From contig CANLEE010000009.1 in assembly GCA_947489585.1 (NCBI GenBank), positions 62,001-126,000 of the forward strand: DNA of 64,000 nucleotides, written 5' to 3'. The notes under the pieces were generated by a model. That model was not told the origin of the DNA. It made no database searches and saw only the letters and a list, made by a program, of their open reading frames with translations. The translations under genes and the position numbers were made by a program. Shown here one piece after another: positions 25,839-35,200 of the stretch; positions within the stretch are counted from its first letter, which is position 1, and each line of letters starts with the position of its first letter. Source of the stretch: an uncultured Psychroserpens sp. GTDB lineage: Bacteria > Bacteroidota > Bacteroidia > Flavobacteriales > Flavobacteriaceae.

Positions 25839-26539
25839 GCTTTTTTTAATAAAAATAAAAATTCATTTGCCTTTTCAATGGGTTCATGATTTTTAATAAT
25901 CTCCTTATAATTTATATTTTTTAGCCATAAATTTTTAAGTCTCGCCTTTTTCATCAGAGGGTATTGATCAGGATATACATTTACGACATCAAAACCAGCA
26001 GCTTCAAAAATAGAAGTCCATTCTTTTAAGTTTTTAGCATCCTGATGCCCTTTTTTATTTTTCAACCCTAGAAAAGTCTTAAAAAATTGCCAGCTAGTCG
26101 TTTCAGAATTTCGCACTAAAAAGCAATACTTACTGTTTTGCTTCCCAACACGCAGCATTTCTTTTAAGGCATTTTGGGTGTTTAGCATACGTTCTAAAGA
26201 ACCAATGCAAGTGATGAGGTCAAAGGAGTTATCATCAAAGGGAATACGTTCTGCATTGGCCACGCTAAGATTGAAATTCGGGAAACGCTCTTTTGCTTTT
26301 GAAATGGCTACATCAGAAATGTCAATTCCATAAGGTTCAACATTATAATCTTGAGATGCGTCTAATAAGCGACCCAAACCACATGCAATATCCAGTAATT
26401 TTTGGTCTGCTTTGGCTTTCAAAATTTCCAGATAGATATAATAGGCATGTACTGGCCTTAAATACCATGAGCCCCTTTTGGTATACGTATTATTAAACCA
26501 TTCGGTTATTTGTTCTTGATTATCTATATGTGTACTCAT
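25835..26539 (-). CDS. SAM-dependent methyltransferase
   Basis: 234 residues. Motif I LLDIACGLGRLL, a GIDISDVAISKAKERF motif and DLITCIGSLERM identify a class I methyltransferase. Substrate unknown. It is the first of two successive methyltransferases in the operon and is coupled to both neighbours by 4-base overlaps (ATGA). The two share no close similarity outside the SAM-binding motifs, so they probably modify different positions. Confidence 0.85.
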   Translation of the reverse strand: MSTHIDNQEQITEWFNNTYTKRGSWYLRPVHAYYIYLEILKAKADQKLLDIACGLGRLLDASQDYNVEPYGIDISDVAISKAKERFPNFNLSVANAERIPFDDNSFDLITCIGSLERMLNTQNALKEMLRVGKQNSKYCFLVRNSETTSWQFFKTFLGLKNKKGHQDAKNLKEWTSIFEAAGFDVVNVYPDQYPLMKKARLKNLWLKNINYKEIIKNHEPIEKANEFLFLLKKA

Positions 26540-27156
26540 AAATAGCGTCTTGTTTTTTGTAGGTATAACTTATAATCTTCACCATGTATATTTGTTAAAT
26601 AGTCTTCTTCCATTATAATTTTAAAATGCATATGAACGATATAGATGCTATAGCATATGAGAAACAAAATAGAAGGTTGTATAAGGTAAAAGCCTAAAAA
26701 GGATATGTATAAACCTAGCAATCCTGGATTTCTACTATATTTAAATAGGCCGTTAGTCACGAAGCCTTCATAAGATTTAGCTTTTATCTTTTTTATACTC
26801 AACAGATACAAGTGACTGATAATTCTTCCAAATAATACCAAGCCTATTCCTATAAAACATAAGTAATAGATACATTGTAAATCTCCAGCATTAAAAGTTA
26901 AGTCATAGAGTAGGTATGCAGGTAATAAATGAAGCATGTAAATGAAAATCATAGGGACAACAAAAAGGATAATTTTGATTGGTAGCGGCCAATTCAAACG
27001 CTTTTTGATACGTTCTGAAAATTGTTCTAAATGCGAAATACTTGGGTTCAATATTTTTTTAGTAGACACAACACTCGGAATACTATAAACGTATAATTCT
27101 ACAAAAAGCGACATGTAGAATATAACGATACCAATAATGATAATTAGCTTTAGCAT
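26536..27156 (-). CDS. Isoprenylcysteine methyltransferase-like membrane protein
   Basis: 206 residues with about five membrane segments. The C-terminal half carries the ICMT/PEMT motif set: GLFKYSRNPGLLGLYISFLG, then the EEDYLTNIHGEDYKLYLQKTRRYL tail, in which RNP, EE and the RY pair are typical of SAM-binding membrane methyltransferases. It would methylate a lipid or other membrane-embedded group. It overlaps both neighbours in the operon. Confidence 0.85.
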   Translation of the reverse strand: MLKLIIIIGIVIFYMSLFVELYVYSIPSVVSTKKILNPSISHLEQFSERIKKRLNWPLPIKIILFVVPMIFIYMLHLLPAYLLYDLTFNAGDLQCIYYLCFIGIGLVLFGRIISHLYLLSIKKIKAKSYEGFVTNGLFKYSRNPGLLGLYISFLGFYLIQPSILFLICYSIYIVHMHFKIIMEEDYLTNIHGEDYKLYLQKTRRYL

Positions 27157-28085
27157 GTTATAGTGTTTGTTAGATGCATTGAAAATTCATCAACCACATG
27201 TTTCCAATGTCTTTTATTTTGCGACATTGTATTGCAATGTGATTTATAGTGTTCAGGGTTAGTATTCCATCCCTCCAAAACTTCTGAAAAGCTGTTTTCA
27301 GAATAATCGTCTAATCCTACATAATTTGGGTAGCTACTGAAATAATTGTAATCACCAGTTTTATAGGTAATACAAGGTAAGCCTAAAACGAGCGCTTCAA
27401 AAATTGCCATTCCAAAAGATTCAGATTTAGAAAGAGATAAAAAAATATCAGACTCTATGAGTTGATTGTAGACCTCTTGCTGATTTAGGTTGAAATGAAA
27501 AGTGACATTAGCATTGGTGTGTTGAATAGACTTGATTATAGTTTTGGCATAAACTTTATCTAGTTTATTGTTGCCTACGATATCAAATTTTAAATCTAAA
27601 TGATTCAAACGTTTCAGGATTTGAATAGCCATTTCGAAGCCTTTGTTTTGAATAAAATTAGAAACAATGATAATGCGTTTTGGTTGGTCTTCATATGCTG
27701 TTTTAGGTTTCCAATACTCATGAAGACCAGGTCTAATGATGCTTATATTGTTTTCATTTATTTGCCAATGCGTTATGAGTTCTTGCTTTGTAGGTTCACC
27801 AGTAACAATAAATTTGGTATGAGTTCTATAAAAATTTAATTGATCAGTCCGAAGTTTAGGTAGCTGATGGATTAATGCAATGCTATTATGTTTTAAACGA
27901 TTGGTGTCAATTTCGTTCATGCACAAACTATCAACGATACTCATATCATAGTCTTTATCTACAGGGGAAGCATTATAGTCAATTTCAAAACCTTTTTGTC
28001 TTAAACCTTCAATTATAGCTGTGTTATATATATTTCCTCCGGAAATTACATCTAGTGATATGTTATTTATAAATTGAAGCTTCAT
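27150..28085 (-). CDS. GT4-family glycosyltransferase
   Basis: 311 residues. GT-B fold glycosyltransferase with an N-terminal Gly-rich start (SGGNIYNTAIIEGL) and the C-terminal Glycos_transf_1 pattern KRIIIVSNFIQNKGFEMAI, FDIVGNNK, ESDIFLSLSKSESFGMAIFEALVLGLPCITYKTG (the EX7E-type nucleotide-sugar motif). Cytoplasmic; it adds one sugar to the operon product, donor unknown. It lies between the CDP-alcohol transferase and the ICMT-like gene. Confidence 0.87.
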   Translation of the reverse strand: MKLQFINNISLDVISGGNIYNTAIIEGLRQKGFEIDYNASPVDKDYDMSIVDSLCMNEIDTNRLKHNSIALIHQLPKLRTDQLNFYRTHTKFIVTGEPTKQELITHWQINENNISIIRPGLHEYWKPKTAYEDQPKRIIIVSNFIQNKGFEMAIQILKRLNHLDLKFDIVGNNKLDKVYAKTIIKSIQHTNANVTFHFNLNQQEVYNQLIESDIFLSLSKSESFGMAIFEALVLGLPCITYKTGDYNYFSSYPNYVGLDDYSENSFSEVLEGWNTNPEHYKSHCNTMSQNKRHWKHVVDEFSMHLTNTITC

Positions 28086-28095
28086 CTCTTACAAA

Positions 28096-28776
28096 TTAGT
28101 GTTTGTGATATTGAATAATCCCAATCGAAAATGAAATAACTATCGCTAAAGACCCTAGCATTAAAATCAAAAACTGTAAAGTACCACTGGTTATTAATCC
28201 AATTAAAAGGACAACAAAATAGCTTGCAGCAATGACTGTGGCATAGGTCTTTTTTTCTTCTTTTGAATTAGGTTTTGGAAAACAAAAAGTATACAGTCTA
28301 AAGGCATATCGCAATGCACCTGGAATTAAAATCCACCAAGAGACATACGCATAGATATAATAAAAACAGCACATGAGTAATACGAAAAAAGCATCGACTT
28401 CCATGTCAAAGTACTGACCAAAAAATGATGATTCTTTGAAATATCTAGCTGCCATTCCATCAAATAAATCTAAAATGACCGCAAACGATAAAACGTAAAA
28501 CAGAAGGTGATTATCGTTTAGGTTTATCAATAAAAAACTCAAAATAATAATCAATAAACGAATCAGTGTTATGGTATTAGCAATACCAAAAATAGGTTTT
28601 GATTGGCGTAGATTCTTTTGGTTTTGATAGATAAATATTATAATAGACAATGAAAAAACGGCAAGCAGTATCGTTAACTGTTTGCTAACTAGTGCAACAA
28701 TTAAGGCAATACTTATTGCAGCAGCATTATAAATGCTCCATGTTTCGATATGTCTATTAGTCAATGAATCTATCAT
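28096..28776 (-). CDS. CDP-alcohol phosphatidyltransferase family protein
   Basis: 226 residues with six to seven membrane segments. It has the full CDP-OH-P motif, D-x2-DG-x2-AR-x8-G-x3-D-x3-D: DLFDGMAARYFKESSFFGQYFD followed by MEVDAFF. This family joins a CDP-activated lipid to an alcohol, or a CDP-alcohol to an acceptor, releasing CMP. Here it is a good candidate for attaching the operon's headgroup to a lipid. Catalytic residues all appear present. Confidence 0.9.
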   Translation of the reverse strand: MIDSLTNRHIETWSIYNAAAISIALIVALVSKQLTILLAVFSLSIIIFIYQNQKNLRQSKPIFGIANTITLIRLLIIILSFLLINLNDNHLLFYVLSFAVILDLFDGMAARYFKESSFFGQYFDMEVDAFFVLLMCCFYYIYAYVSWWILIPGALRYAFRLYTFCFPKPNSKEEKKTYATVIAASYFVVLLIGLITSGTLQFLILMLGSLAIVISFSIGIIQYHKH

Positions 28777-28779
28777 AAT

Positions 28780-29154
28780 TTACGCTCCAGAGTAGCTCGC
28801 CCATGCATCATGTGTTTCACCTAAGCAAACACTTATTTGACCTTTAAAAAAAGTTTCAATTTTGGCTTTAATTTTATCATGAATGTATTTTGCCATGAAT
28901 TCAGTGGTCGTAAGTTTATTTTTGAACTGTGGCAATTCATCTAAATTTTTATAATTCAAAAGATGTAATACGTCATTGGTAATATCTTTAGCTTTTCCAA
29001 TATCGATTACAACATTATGTGGATCTAATTTTTCAGAAGAAAAAGTAACATCCACAACATAGGTTGCACCATGCATGTGTTGTGCAGGACCAAAAAATGA
29101 ATCAGGTAGTGAATGAGCAATCATGATAGAATTTCTAACTTTTACAGTATACAT
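28780..29154 (-). CDS. Atypical 6-pyruvoyltetrahydropterin synthase / QueD homologue
   Basis: 124 residues, T-fold family. The zinc-site His14 (AHSL) is present, but the usual LHGH pair reads MHGA (His28, Ala30) with an extra His26. The catalytic Cys position is Ala24. The LDHxxLN motif reads LNYKNLD, so the catalytic Asp/His pair is missing too. The C-terminal Glu of the substrate pocket (GETHDAW) is kept. The fold and pterin-binding pocket are therefore likely retained while normal PTPS/QueD chemistry is doubtful. It lies in an operon with GTP cyclohydrolase II and a RibD-type reductase, which could supply a GTP-derived substrate. Confidence 0.8.
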   Translation of the reverse strand: MYTVKVRNSIMIAHSLPDSFFGPAQHMHGATYVVDVTFSSEKLDPHNVVIDIGKAKDITNDVLHLLNYKNLDELPQFKNKLTTTEFMAKYIHDKIKAKIETFFKGQISVCLGETHDAWASYSGA

Positions 29155-29158
29155 ATGT

Positions 29159-30097
29159 TTAATATTTTATAAGATAAATAAGGCCGTTTGGGATGTTATT
29201 ATGACGTACTAAATTGAAAAATTCAGGAGCATCTTTAAACTCAATAATAGTGGTGATTAACTGGTCAAATATGTTGTTTTTAAGAATGTTTACAGCTAGG
29301 AGTTTTCGCTTGTAATAATCAAATTCCTTTCGTTGTGCAATCGGGATTTTTGAAACTTGACTGGCAATTAAATGTAATCTATTGGTATGAAATTTTTCGC
29401 CCAGTCTTAGTGATGTTCTTGATGTACCATGCCAACTAATATCTATAATTTTTCCTTCTTCATTGGCATTGTCAATACAGAATTGAATCGCCTTTTCATT
29501 GGAAGCTGTATTGTAAGCAATATCAAAACCATCTGTTCCATTATAAGCTTCAAAGCCTAGTTCTTTCGCTTTTTGTTTGCGCCATATATTGGATTCTATG
29601 ATTTTCACATCTAGATTGTAATGGTATTTTAATGTAGTGGCAAGTAGTGATCCAATATTGCCAAAACCATTAATTACTATGGCTTTATCTTGATTTGGGG
29701 TACTGTCCCAAATAGCATTAATCACTGTTTCCATATTGCTAATTAACGGAATGCGTTTAATTGGCAGTTCTTGACATGCTGTAAAAAGCGAAGTTGTATC
29801 AACTATACAACTGTCTTGGTGTGGATGCATGAGATGCACTTTTTCACCATTATCTAAAACACCAGATAAAGCATAACCATATTTAATGGGCAAATCGAAG
29901 CTGCCTTCCATGTATGGGATTGTCATGTCATCGGCAATGGGTTTTGGCACGCCTTTATTTAGAATCAATGCTTCAGTGCCAAGACTTATCATAGAATACT
30001 CACTTTTAACCCTTGATTGCGTCGACGTAATGCTCGTAGGCAATTTGGATGACCTAATCTCTGTAATTGTTGATGTATGCCAAAGAGATTTAATCAT
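29159..30097 (-). CDS. Zinc-type medium-chain dehydrogenase-like protein
   Basis: 312 residues. Medium-chain dehydrogenase/reductase layout: N-terminal catalytic-domain remnants (RVKSEYSMISLGTEAL, YGYALSGVLDNG) and a Rossmann nucleotide-binding domain with VINGFGNIGSLLATTLK and a following acidic strand end (IIES). The standard Cys/His zinc ligands are not obvious, so it may be zinc-free like quinone-reductase-type members. It overlaps the RibD-like gene by four bases and probably acts on the same intermediate. Confidence 0.75.
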   Translation of the reverse strand: MIKSLWHTSTITEIRSSKLPTSITSTQSRVKSEYSMISLGTEALILNKGVPKPIADDMTIPYMEGSFDLPIKYGYALSGVLDNGEKVHLMHPHQDSCIVDTTSLFTACQELPIKRIPLISNMETVINAIWDSTPNQDKAIVINGFGNIGSLLATTLKYHYNLDVKIIESNIWRKQKAKELGFEAYNGTDGFDIAYNTASNEKAIQFCIDNANEEGKIIDISWHGTSRTSLRLGEKFHTNRLHLIASQVSKIPIAQRKEFDYYKRKLLAVNILKNNIFDQLITTIIEFKDAPEFFNLVRHNNIPNGLIYLIKY

Positions 30098-31044
30098 AAT
30101 AATCCTGCTGTTACCATAAATGAATTTCCTATAGGCGTAACATGCATATCTTTGAGTTTGAGGGTCTCATTTACAAGATTTACTTCAGGTAATTCTACTG
30201 CTTTTATACCGCATCCAAAAAGCATTGGGGATATATGAAACTGAACGATTTTTGCTAACTTGGTTTCAATAAATGAACTCAATGTCGTGCCGCCACCTTC
30301 AACTAATATAGATCTTATATTTTCAGTCTTGCATTGTTGGAGTAAATCGACCAGTCTATCTTTTTTGGATACTCCATTAAAAGAAATGATTTTATCAAAA
30401 TGATTTGCACAATTATCGTAATCGTATTCTGAATCTCTAAGTAAGTAGGTTTTGCATTCAGAAATATCTTTTAATGATGATAGATCTTTACATTTATTAG
30501 AAAGAATTAATCGTATCGGATTGTCACCCTTTACATGTCTAACATTTAATGAAGGTTTATCATTTAAAACGGTTTTACCACCAACAAGTACAGCATCTGA
30601 AAGTGCGCGAAGTCTGTGTGCATGGATTAAATTCTCATCGTTGCCAATCCAATGCGAATGGCCAGAACTCGTTGCTAAATAGCCATCTAGAGATATTGCT
30701 GAATGAATAAATATATGTGGTAATTCTGTATTGAGGTGAGGTAAAACACTTAAAGGCCAATAATTTTGTAGAATATTTAGAGTATCATTAGAAATTGCTG
30801 AGCTTGTATAAAAAGACAACCCTTCAAAAGGAATGGTGATGTGTTTAAAGGTTGATAATTTGGTCTTTAATGTATGGCTAGAATTAGATTTAAGTAAAAG
30901 CGCTGTACAATTATCATCGAGATTATCATCATCTAATAGTTCAGAAAAGTAAGTGCCATCAAAAGCCCAACCTAAACAATGTTCAGAGGTCGATTTGTTT
31001 TTTAAATCCAATATGTTTTGCCAAAGTACTTTGCTTATGTTCAT
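30094..31044 (-). CDS. RibD C-terminal reductase-domain protein without deaminase
   Basis: 316 residues. Residues ~105-316 match the RibD_C/DHFR-like reductase: HIFIHSAISLDGYLATSSGHSHWIG, DAVLVGGKTVLNDKPSLNVRH, SILVEGGGTTLSSFI and ISPMLFG. The N-terminal ~100 residues have no HAE or PCxxC zinc motif, so the deaminase half of a normal RibD is absent and replaced by something unrecognised. It probably reduces a ribosylated pyrimidine/pterin-like intermediate made from the GTP cyclohydrolase II product. It overlaps the ribA-type gene by four bases. Confidence 0.83.
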   Translation of the reverse strand: MNISKVLWQNILDLKNKSTSEHCLGWAFDGTYFSELLDDDNLDDNCTALLLKSNSSHTLKTKLSTFKHITIPFEGLSFYTSSAISNDTLNILQNYWPLSVLPHLNTELPHIFIHSAISLDGYLATSSGHSHWIGNDENLIHAHRLRALSDAVLVGGKTVLNDKPSLNVRHVKGDNPIRLILSNKCKDLSSLKDISECKTYLLRDSEYDYDNCANHFDKIISFNGVSKKDRLVDLLQQCKTENIRSILVEGGGTTLSSFIETKLAKIVQFHISPMLFGCGIKAVELPEVNLVNETLKLKDMHVTPIGNSFMVTAGLL

Positions 31045-31643
31045 AGCTTTGTCAGGAAATGACCGAAATGATCCTTTTTAGTTTTTAAATAATTGTAGTT
31101 TGTTTCATTAGGGTTTGATTCGATTGGAATTCTCTCGACAACATCTATTTTTTTATCATCAAAATAATTTAATTTATCAGGATTGTTGGTCAAAAGGCGT
31201 ATACGTTCCACATCAAAATACTCTAGAATTTTCACAGCATCAGTGTAGTGTCTTTGGTCTTCTTCAAAACCGAGTATTTTATTAGCTTCGGCGGTATCGT
31301 AACCTTCATCTTGCAAACAATAGGCTTTTAGTTTATTTATGATGCCGATACCTCGACCTTCTTGTCTCAGATAAATCAAAATACCAGAATGTTCTTGAAT
31401 AAATTGTAATGAATGTTGCAATTGCTCACCACACTCACAACGTTTAGACCCAAAAAGGTCTCCAGTCATGCATTCAGAGTGAATTCTCACTGGTAGATCT
31501 TCGCTCCATTGTTTTCTATCAGTAAATAGTACGATATGAGGCATCAAATCTTCGGTTGAACTTGTAAACGTGGCTATGTCAAAGCTCCCGTAAATTGTTT
31601 CCAGATTTACCTGGCTTTGTAATTTTATAATTTTGTTTTTCAT
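31041..31643 (-). CDS. ribA: GTP cyclohydrolase II
   Basis: 200 residues, the normal length for a stand-alone RibA. Zinc site C-x10-C-x-C in HSECMTGDLFGSKRCECG, then YLRQEGRGIGIINKLKAYCLQDEGYDTAEAN (catalytic Arg/Asp-Thr region) and LLTNNPDK, ending GHFL. It opens GTP to 2,5-diamino-6-ribosylamino-pyrimidinone phosphate, releasing formate and pyrophosphate. It is the first gene of an 11-gene operon that lacks other riboflavin genes, so it probably serves a dedicated pathway and is not the housekeeping copy. Confidence 0.93.
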   Translation of the reverse strand: MKNKIIKLQSQVNLETIYGSFDIATFTSSTEDLMPHIVLFTDRKQWSEDLPVRIHSECMTGDLFGSKRCECGEQLQHSLQFIQEHSGILIYLRQEGRGIGIINKLKAYCLQDEGYDTAEANKILGFEEDQRHYTDAVKILEYFDVERIRLLTNNPDKLNYFDDKKIDVVERIPIESNPNETNYNYLKTKKDHFGHFLTKL

Positions 31644-31881
31644 ATTTGGTCGATTGCTCTTTTTGTCAATTTTTATACGATTAACTTACGGAGGATTTTT
31701 ATTTAAAAATACAGTATTTTTCAAACCTCGTTAAGTTTTCTTAATAAAGTATATCTAAAAAAGTACCTCGTACTACATAATTAACAATCTGGATACTAAA
31801 TCTCCTGATTTTTTTATAATAAAGATAAGTCGTACTTACCAAGTTAGACTAATTACTTTGACTAAATGGATTCCAATTTTA
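31644..31881. other. Upstream region of the ribA operon
   Basis: AT-rich, no ORF. It must hold the promoter of the minus-strand operon, but I see no clear TAnnTTTG element in that orientation. It ends where the third leader element begins. Confidence 0.4.
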
Positions 31882-32002
31882 AAAATATACGTAGAAGTAC
31901 GTATATAATTCCTGTAAGTATTTATTAAATTTATACAAGTTTTCCTATCCAGACAATAAGAAGGGATAACAATGTAATGTATTATAAATAGTCAAAAACT
32001 AT
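31882..32002 (+). repeat. Integron-like leader element, copy 3 (divergent end)
   Basis: Shares the exact AAAATATACGTAGAAGTACGTATATA block and the CTATCC...GGGATA dyad with copies 1 and 2. Its right end differs: in place of ATAACGAGTTAGC it runs into ATTGCCAAC and a full attC-like site. Confidence 0.65.
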
Positions 32003-32135
32003 TGCCAACACCGTGTATAACCAATTGCTAGTTTGTATGCACTCGGAAAACCCTACGGATTCCCCTCTGGTTCGTTTTTGTTTACTAATTTAGTTGCTGA
32101 AACACGCAACGAAACCATACACGAACAGGTTGTAC
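32003..32135 (+). other. attC-like recombination site (complete, 133 bp)
   Basis: Starts TGCCAAC (32003-32009) and ends GTTGTAC (32129-32135). CGTGTAT (32012-32018) pairs with ATACACG (32117-32123). Spacings of 2 and 5 bases between outer and inner boxes are the same as in the site at 20333-20466. The inner TTTACTAATTTAGTT (32081-32095) and ACGCAACGA segments are also shared, while the rest differs. Confidence 0.68.
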
Positions 32136-32222
32136 TTCATTCAGAAAACTCCCTTTAACGAGAAAATTAAATAAACAGCAAATATTGAAATTAAAATCAA
32201 TAGTTTTGAACTATAACATCAA

Positions 32223-32230
32223 TACATTTG
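32223..32230 (+). promoter_or_regulatory. -7 promoter element TACATTTG
   Basis: Exact TAnnTTTG match 33 bases before the start codon of the large T9SS gene. Confidence 0.45.
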
Positions 32231-32263
32231 ATTGACTTTGAGCAATTACAAAATAATGACAAC

Positions 32264-35200
32264 ATGAGAACAAGAATAATCGTATTTCTTACTTTAATAG
32301 TACAAGCATTTAGTGTGCATTCGCAAGAATTTAATTGGGCAACAAGTGTAAGCGGAGACGAGTATGAATACGGTATAAAATCAATAGCAGACGCGCAAGG
32401 TAACACCTATTTTATAGGCTATACAACAGGAACTCCCTTTGAGTACAATGGTGTGACCTACCCAACTAATGGAAATGGCGGAGATGCTTTTTTTGCTAAA
32501 CTTGATGGAAATAAAGAATTAATTTGGATAAAATCTGTTGGAGGAAATGATTCAGTGTATTTTGATGAAGCTCTAGATATTCATATTGATATTTTTGGAG
32601 ACCTCTACCTTACCTTTAAATCAAGCGGAAATAACTTTACTTATGATGGTCAAATTTTAAGCGGAATAAATTCTCCTGGTCAATATAGTGGAGAAGGGGT
32701 GTTGATTAAGGTAAATTCAAACGGAAACTATATTTGGCATGACTCAGGGACTGTATCTAGTTCATTTCAGAATGTCACAACAGATTCTAATGGAAACGTT
32801 TACATGACTGGATATTTTAGAACATCTATAACTTTAGGAGGTGCCATTACTTTAACAAATCCTTCCACAGGAACAACAACGGATATGCTTGTGGCAAAAT
32901 ATCAACCTGATGGCACAATACTTTGGGCAAAAAATGCTGGAGGAATACCTCATAACACATTCGCCTATGGGTATGGTATTGACATTAATCCTTTAACCGA
33001 TGAAGTTATCGTTTTGAGTAAAAGTGATGGTGATGTATTTTATGATGGTGTCCCAACACCTGCTGTTAATAGTGCAGGTGAAGGCATAGTACTTGTCTCT
33101 TACCATATGGATGGCACTCAAAACTGGGTCTACCAAATATTAGAGCAGCCTAATAATTGGAATACAAATGGTACATCCTTAAACATTAGTAATTCTGGAA
33201 TTATTGGAATCTGCGGATATAAAGGCGGTGGTAATGGACTTGTGGGATTTTACACCAGTGATGGTACAGTCATTTCTGAGCATGCATATCCCTCTTCTAA
33301 TACCTTAAGAATTTTCTCCATTGCTTTTAATGAATTTAATGACGCATATTTATCTGGTTGGTGCGATACTGGTGCTGTTTTAGGTATTAGTCCTGGAACA
33401 GTTTCTTTAACAAACACAACTGGATTTATCGCTAAAATTGACATATTTCAACAGGTAAAATGGGTTTCAGAAATCACTGCATCTAGTCCAGCAAATCAAA
33501 TTTCTTATAATAACGAACGACTACTGTATGCTGGTAGAATAGATGATAGTTTTATTTATAATATGGGTCAGGATGTTATTACTAATAACACAGGTGATGC
33601 ATTGTTTGGTGAATTACTCGATTATCAGCTTCCTAATAATAGAAGCAATATTACAGGAACTGTTTTCCAAGACCTAGATGCCAATTGCGTTTTAGACCTA
33701 GATGACACAGTACAGCATTCAGTAATTGTAAAAGCTTCAGATACTAATGGTTTAGCGCATTATGCACTTAGTGATCTAAATGGATATTACGACATACCAG
33801 TAAATATAGAAACATATACCGTCGAGATCCTACCTAACCCTATTGTAAGTTCTTTAATAAGTCAAAATTGCTATACAGAGCAAGAAGTGACTATTGCCGA
33901 ATTTGGTCAAGATGTTAACGACTTAAATTTTCCTTTAGAGTTGGCTGAATGTCCGCTTCTTAGTGTTGATATAAGTAGCGATCGCCGACGTAGATGTTTT
34001 GAAAGCAATACGTATGTGTCATACACAAACTCAGGATTTGCTGAAGCTCAAAACGTGGAAGTTGTAGTACAGTTCCCAGAATATGTAACCTTTATTTCAA
34101 GTGATTATGCGCATACCATAGATGCTCAAGGCAATTATGTTTTTAGTATTGGAACACTAGCTCAAAATGAATCTGGGACCATTCATATTGTAGATTTCAC
34201 CGAATGCGTAAACGGTATCACCGGACTAACACAGTGTACCGAAGCTTGGATAACGCCAACAAACGATTGTACAGATGCTCTAGATCCAGACTATGAAAAC
34301 TGGGATGGTTCAACAGTTAAATTACATGGTGCATGTATAACTAATTCGATAGTACAATTTACAATTACCAATGCATCATTAGCTGGTTCGGGAGATATGC
34401 AAAATCCAAGTGAATATCGAATTTATGTTGATAATGTACTAACTCTAACCGAAAACTTTCAACTCGACGGACAAGAAAGCATGTTGGTTGAATATACACC
34501 AAACGGACAAACAATTAGACTTGAAGCAGACCAACATCCAGATCACCCTGGAAACAGTCAACCTCAAGCTACCGTAGAAGCTTGTGGCGATAACAATGGA
34601 GTTGTAAGTATGGGGTTTGTCAACACTATGGCAATGGATGATTTAGATGCTGATGTTGAAATACACTGTTTAGAAATTATAGATAGTTTTGATCCAAATG
34701 ATAAATTAGTGAGTCCTTCAGGGATTACTGTGAATCATTACTTAGAAGCAGGAACGACACTAGAGTACATGATTCGTTTTCAAAATAAAGGAACAGATAC
34801 TGCTTATACAGTTGTCATAACTGACGAGCTCTCTCCATATCTTGACCCTTCAACAATTCAATTCGGATTAAGTTCACATCCTTATACAGTTAGAGTGACA
34901 GGAACTGAAACACCAATTTTAGAATTTACTTTTAGCGAAATCAATTTACCTCATGAAACTGTTGATGAATTAGGTTCTAATGGTTTTGTGAAATTCAAAG
35001 CATCTACGTATGATGATTTACCAATTGGTACAGAAATTAATAACAATGCGAATATTTATTTTGATTTTAATTTACCAATACTAACCAATACAGCTCAAAC
35101 TGTTATATATGAGTTGGATCTTTTATCGGTTGAATCACATATAGTAGATGATTTCACCATATATCCAAATCCATCTACAGGTAGCATAATAGTTAAAGCC

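Noticed and set aside
31041..31643. Part of a normal riboflavin operon
   Set aside because: No ribB, ribE or ribH neighbours, and the RibD-like gene lacks its deaminase half; gene order points to another pathway.
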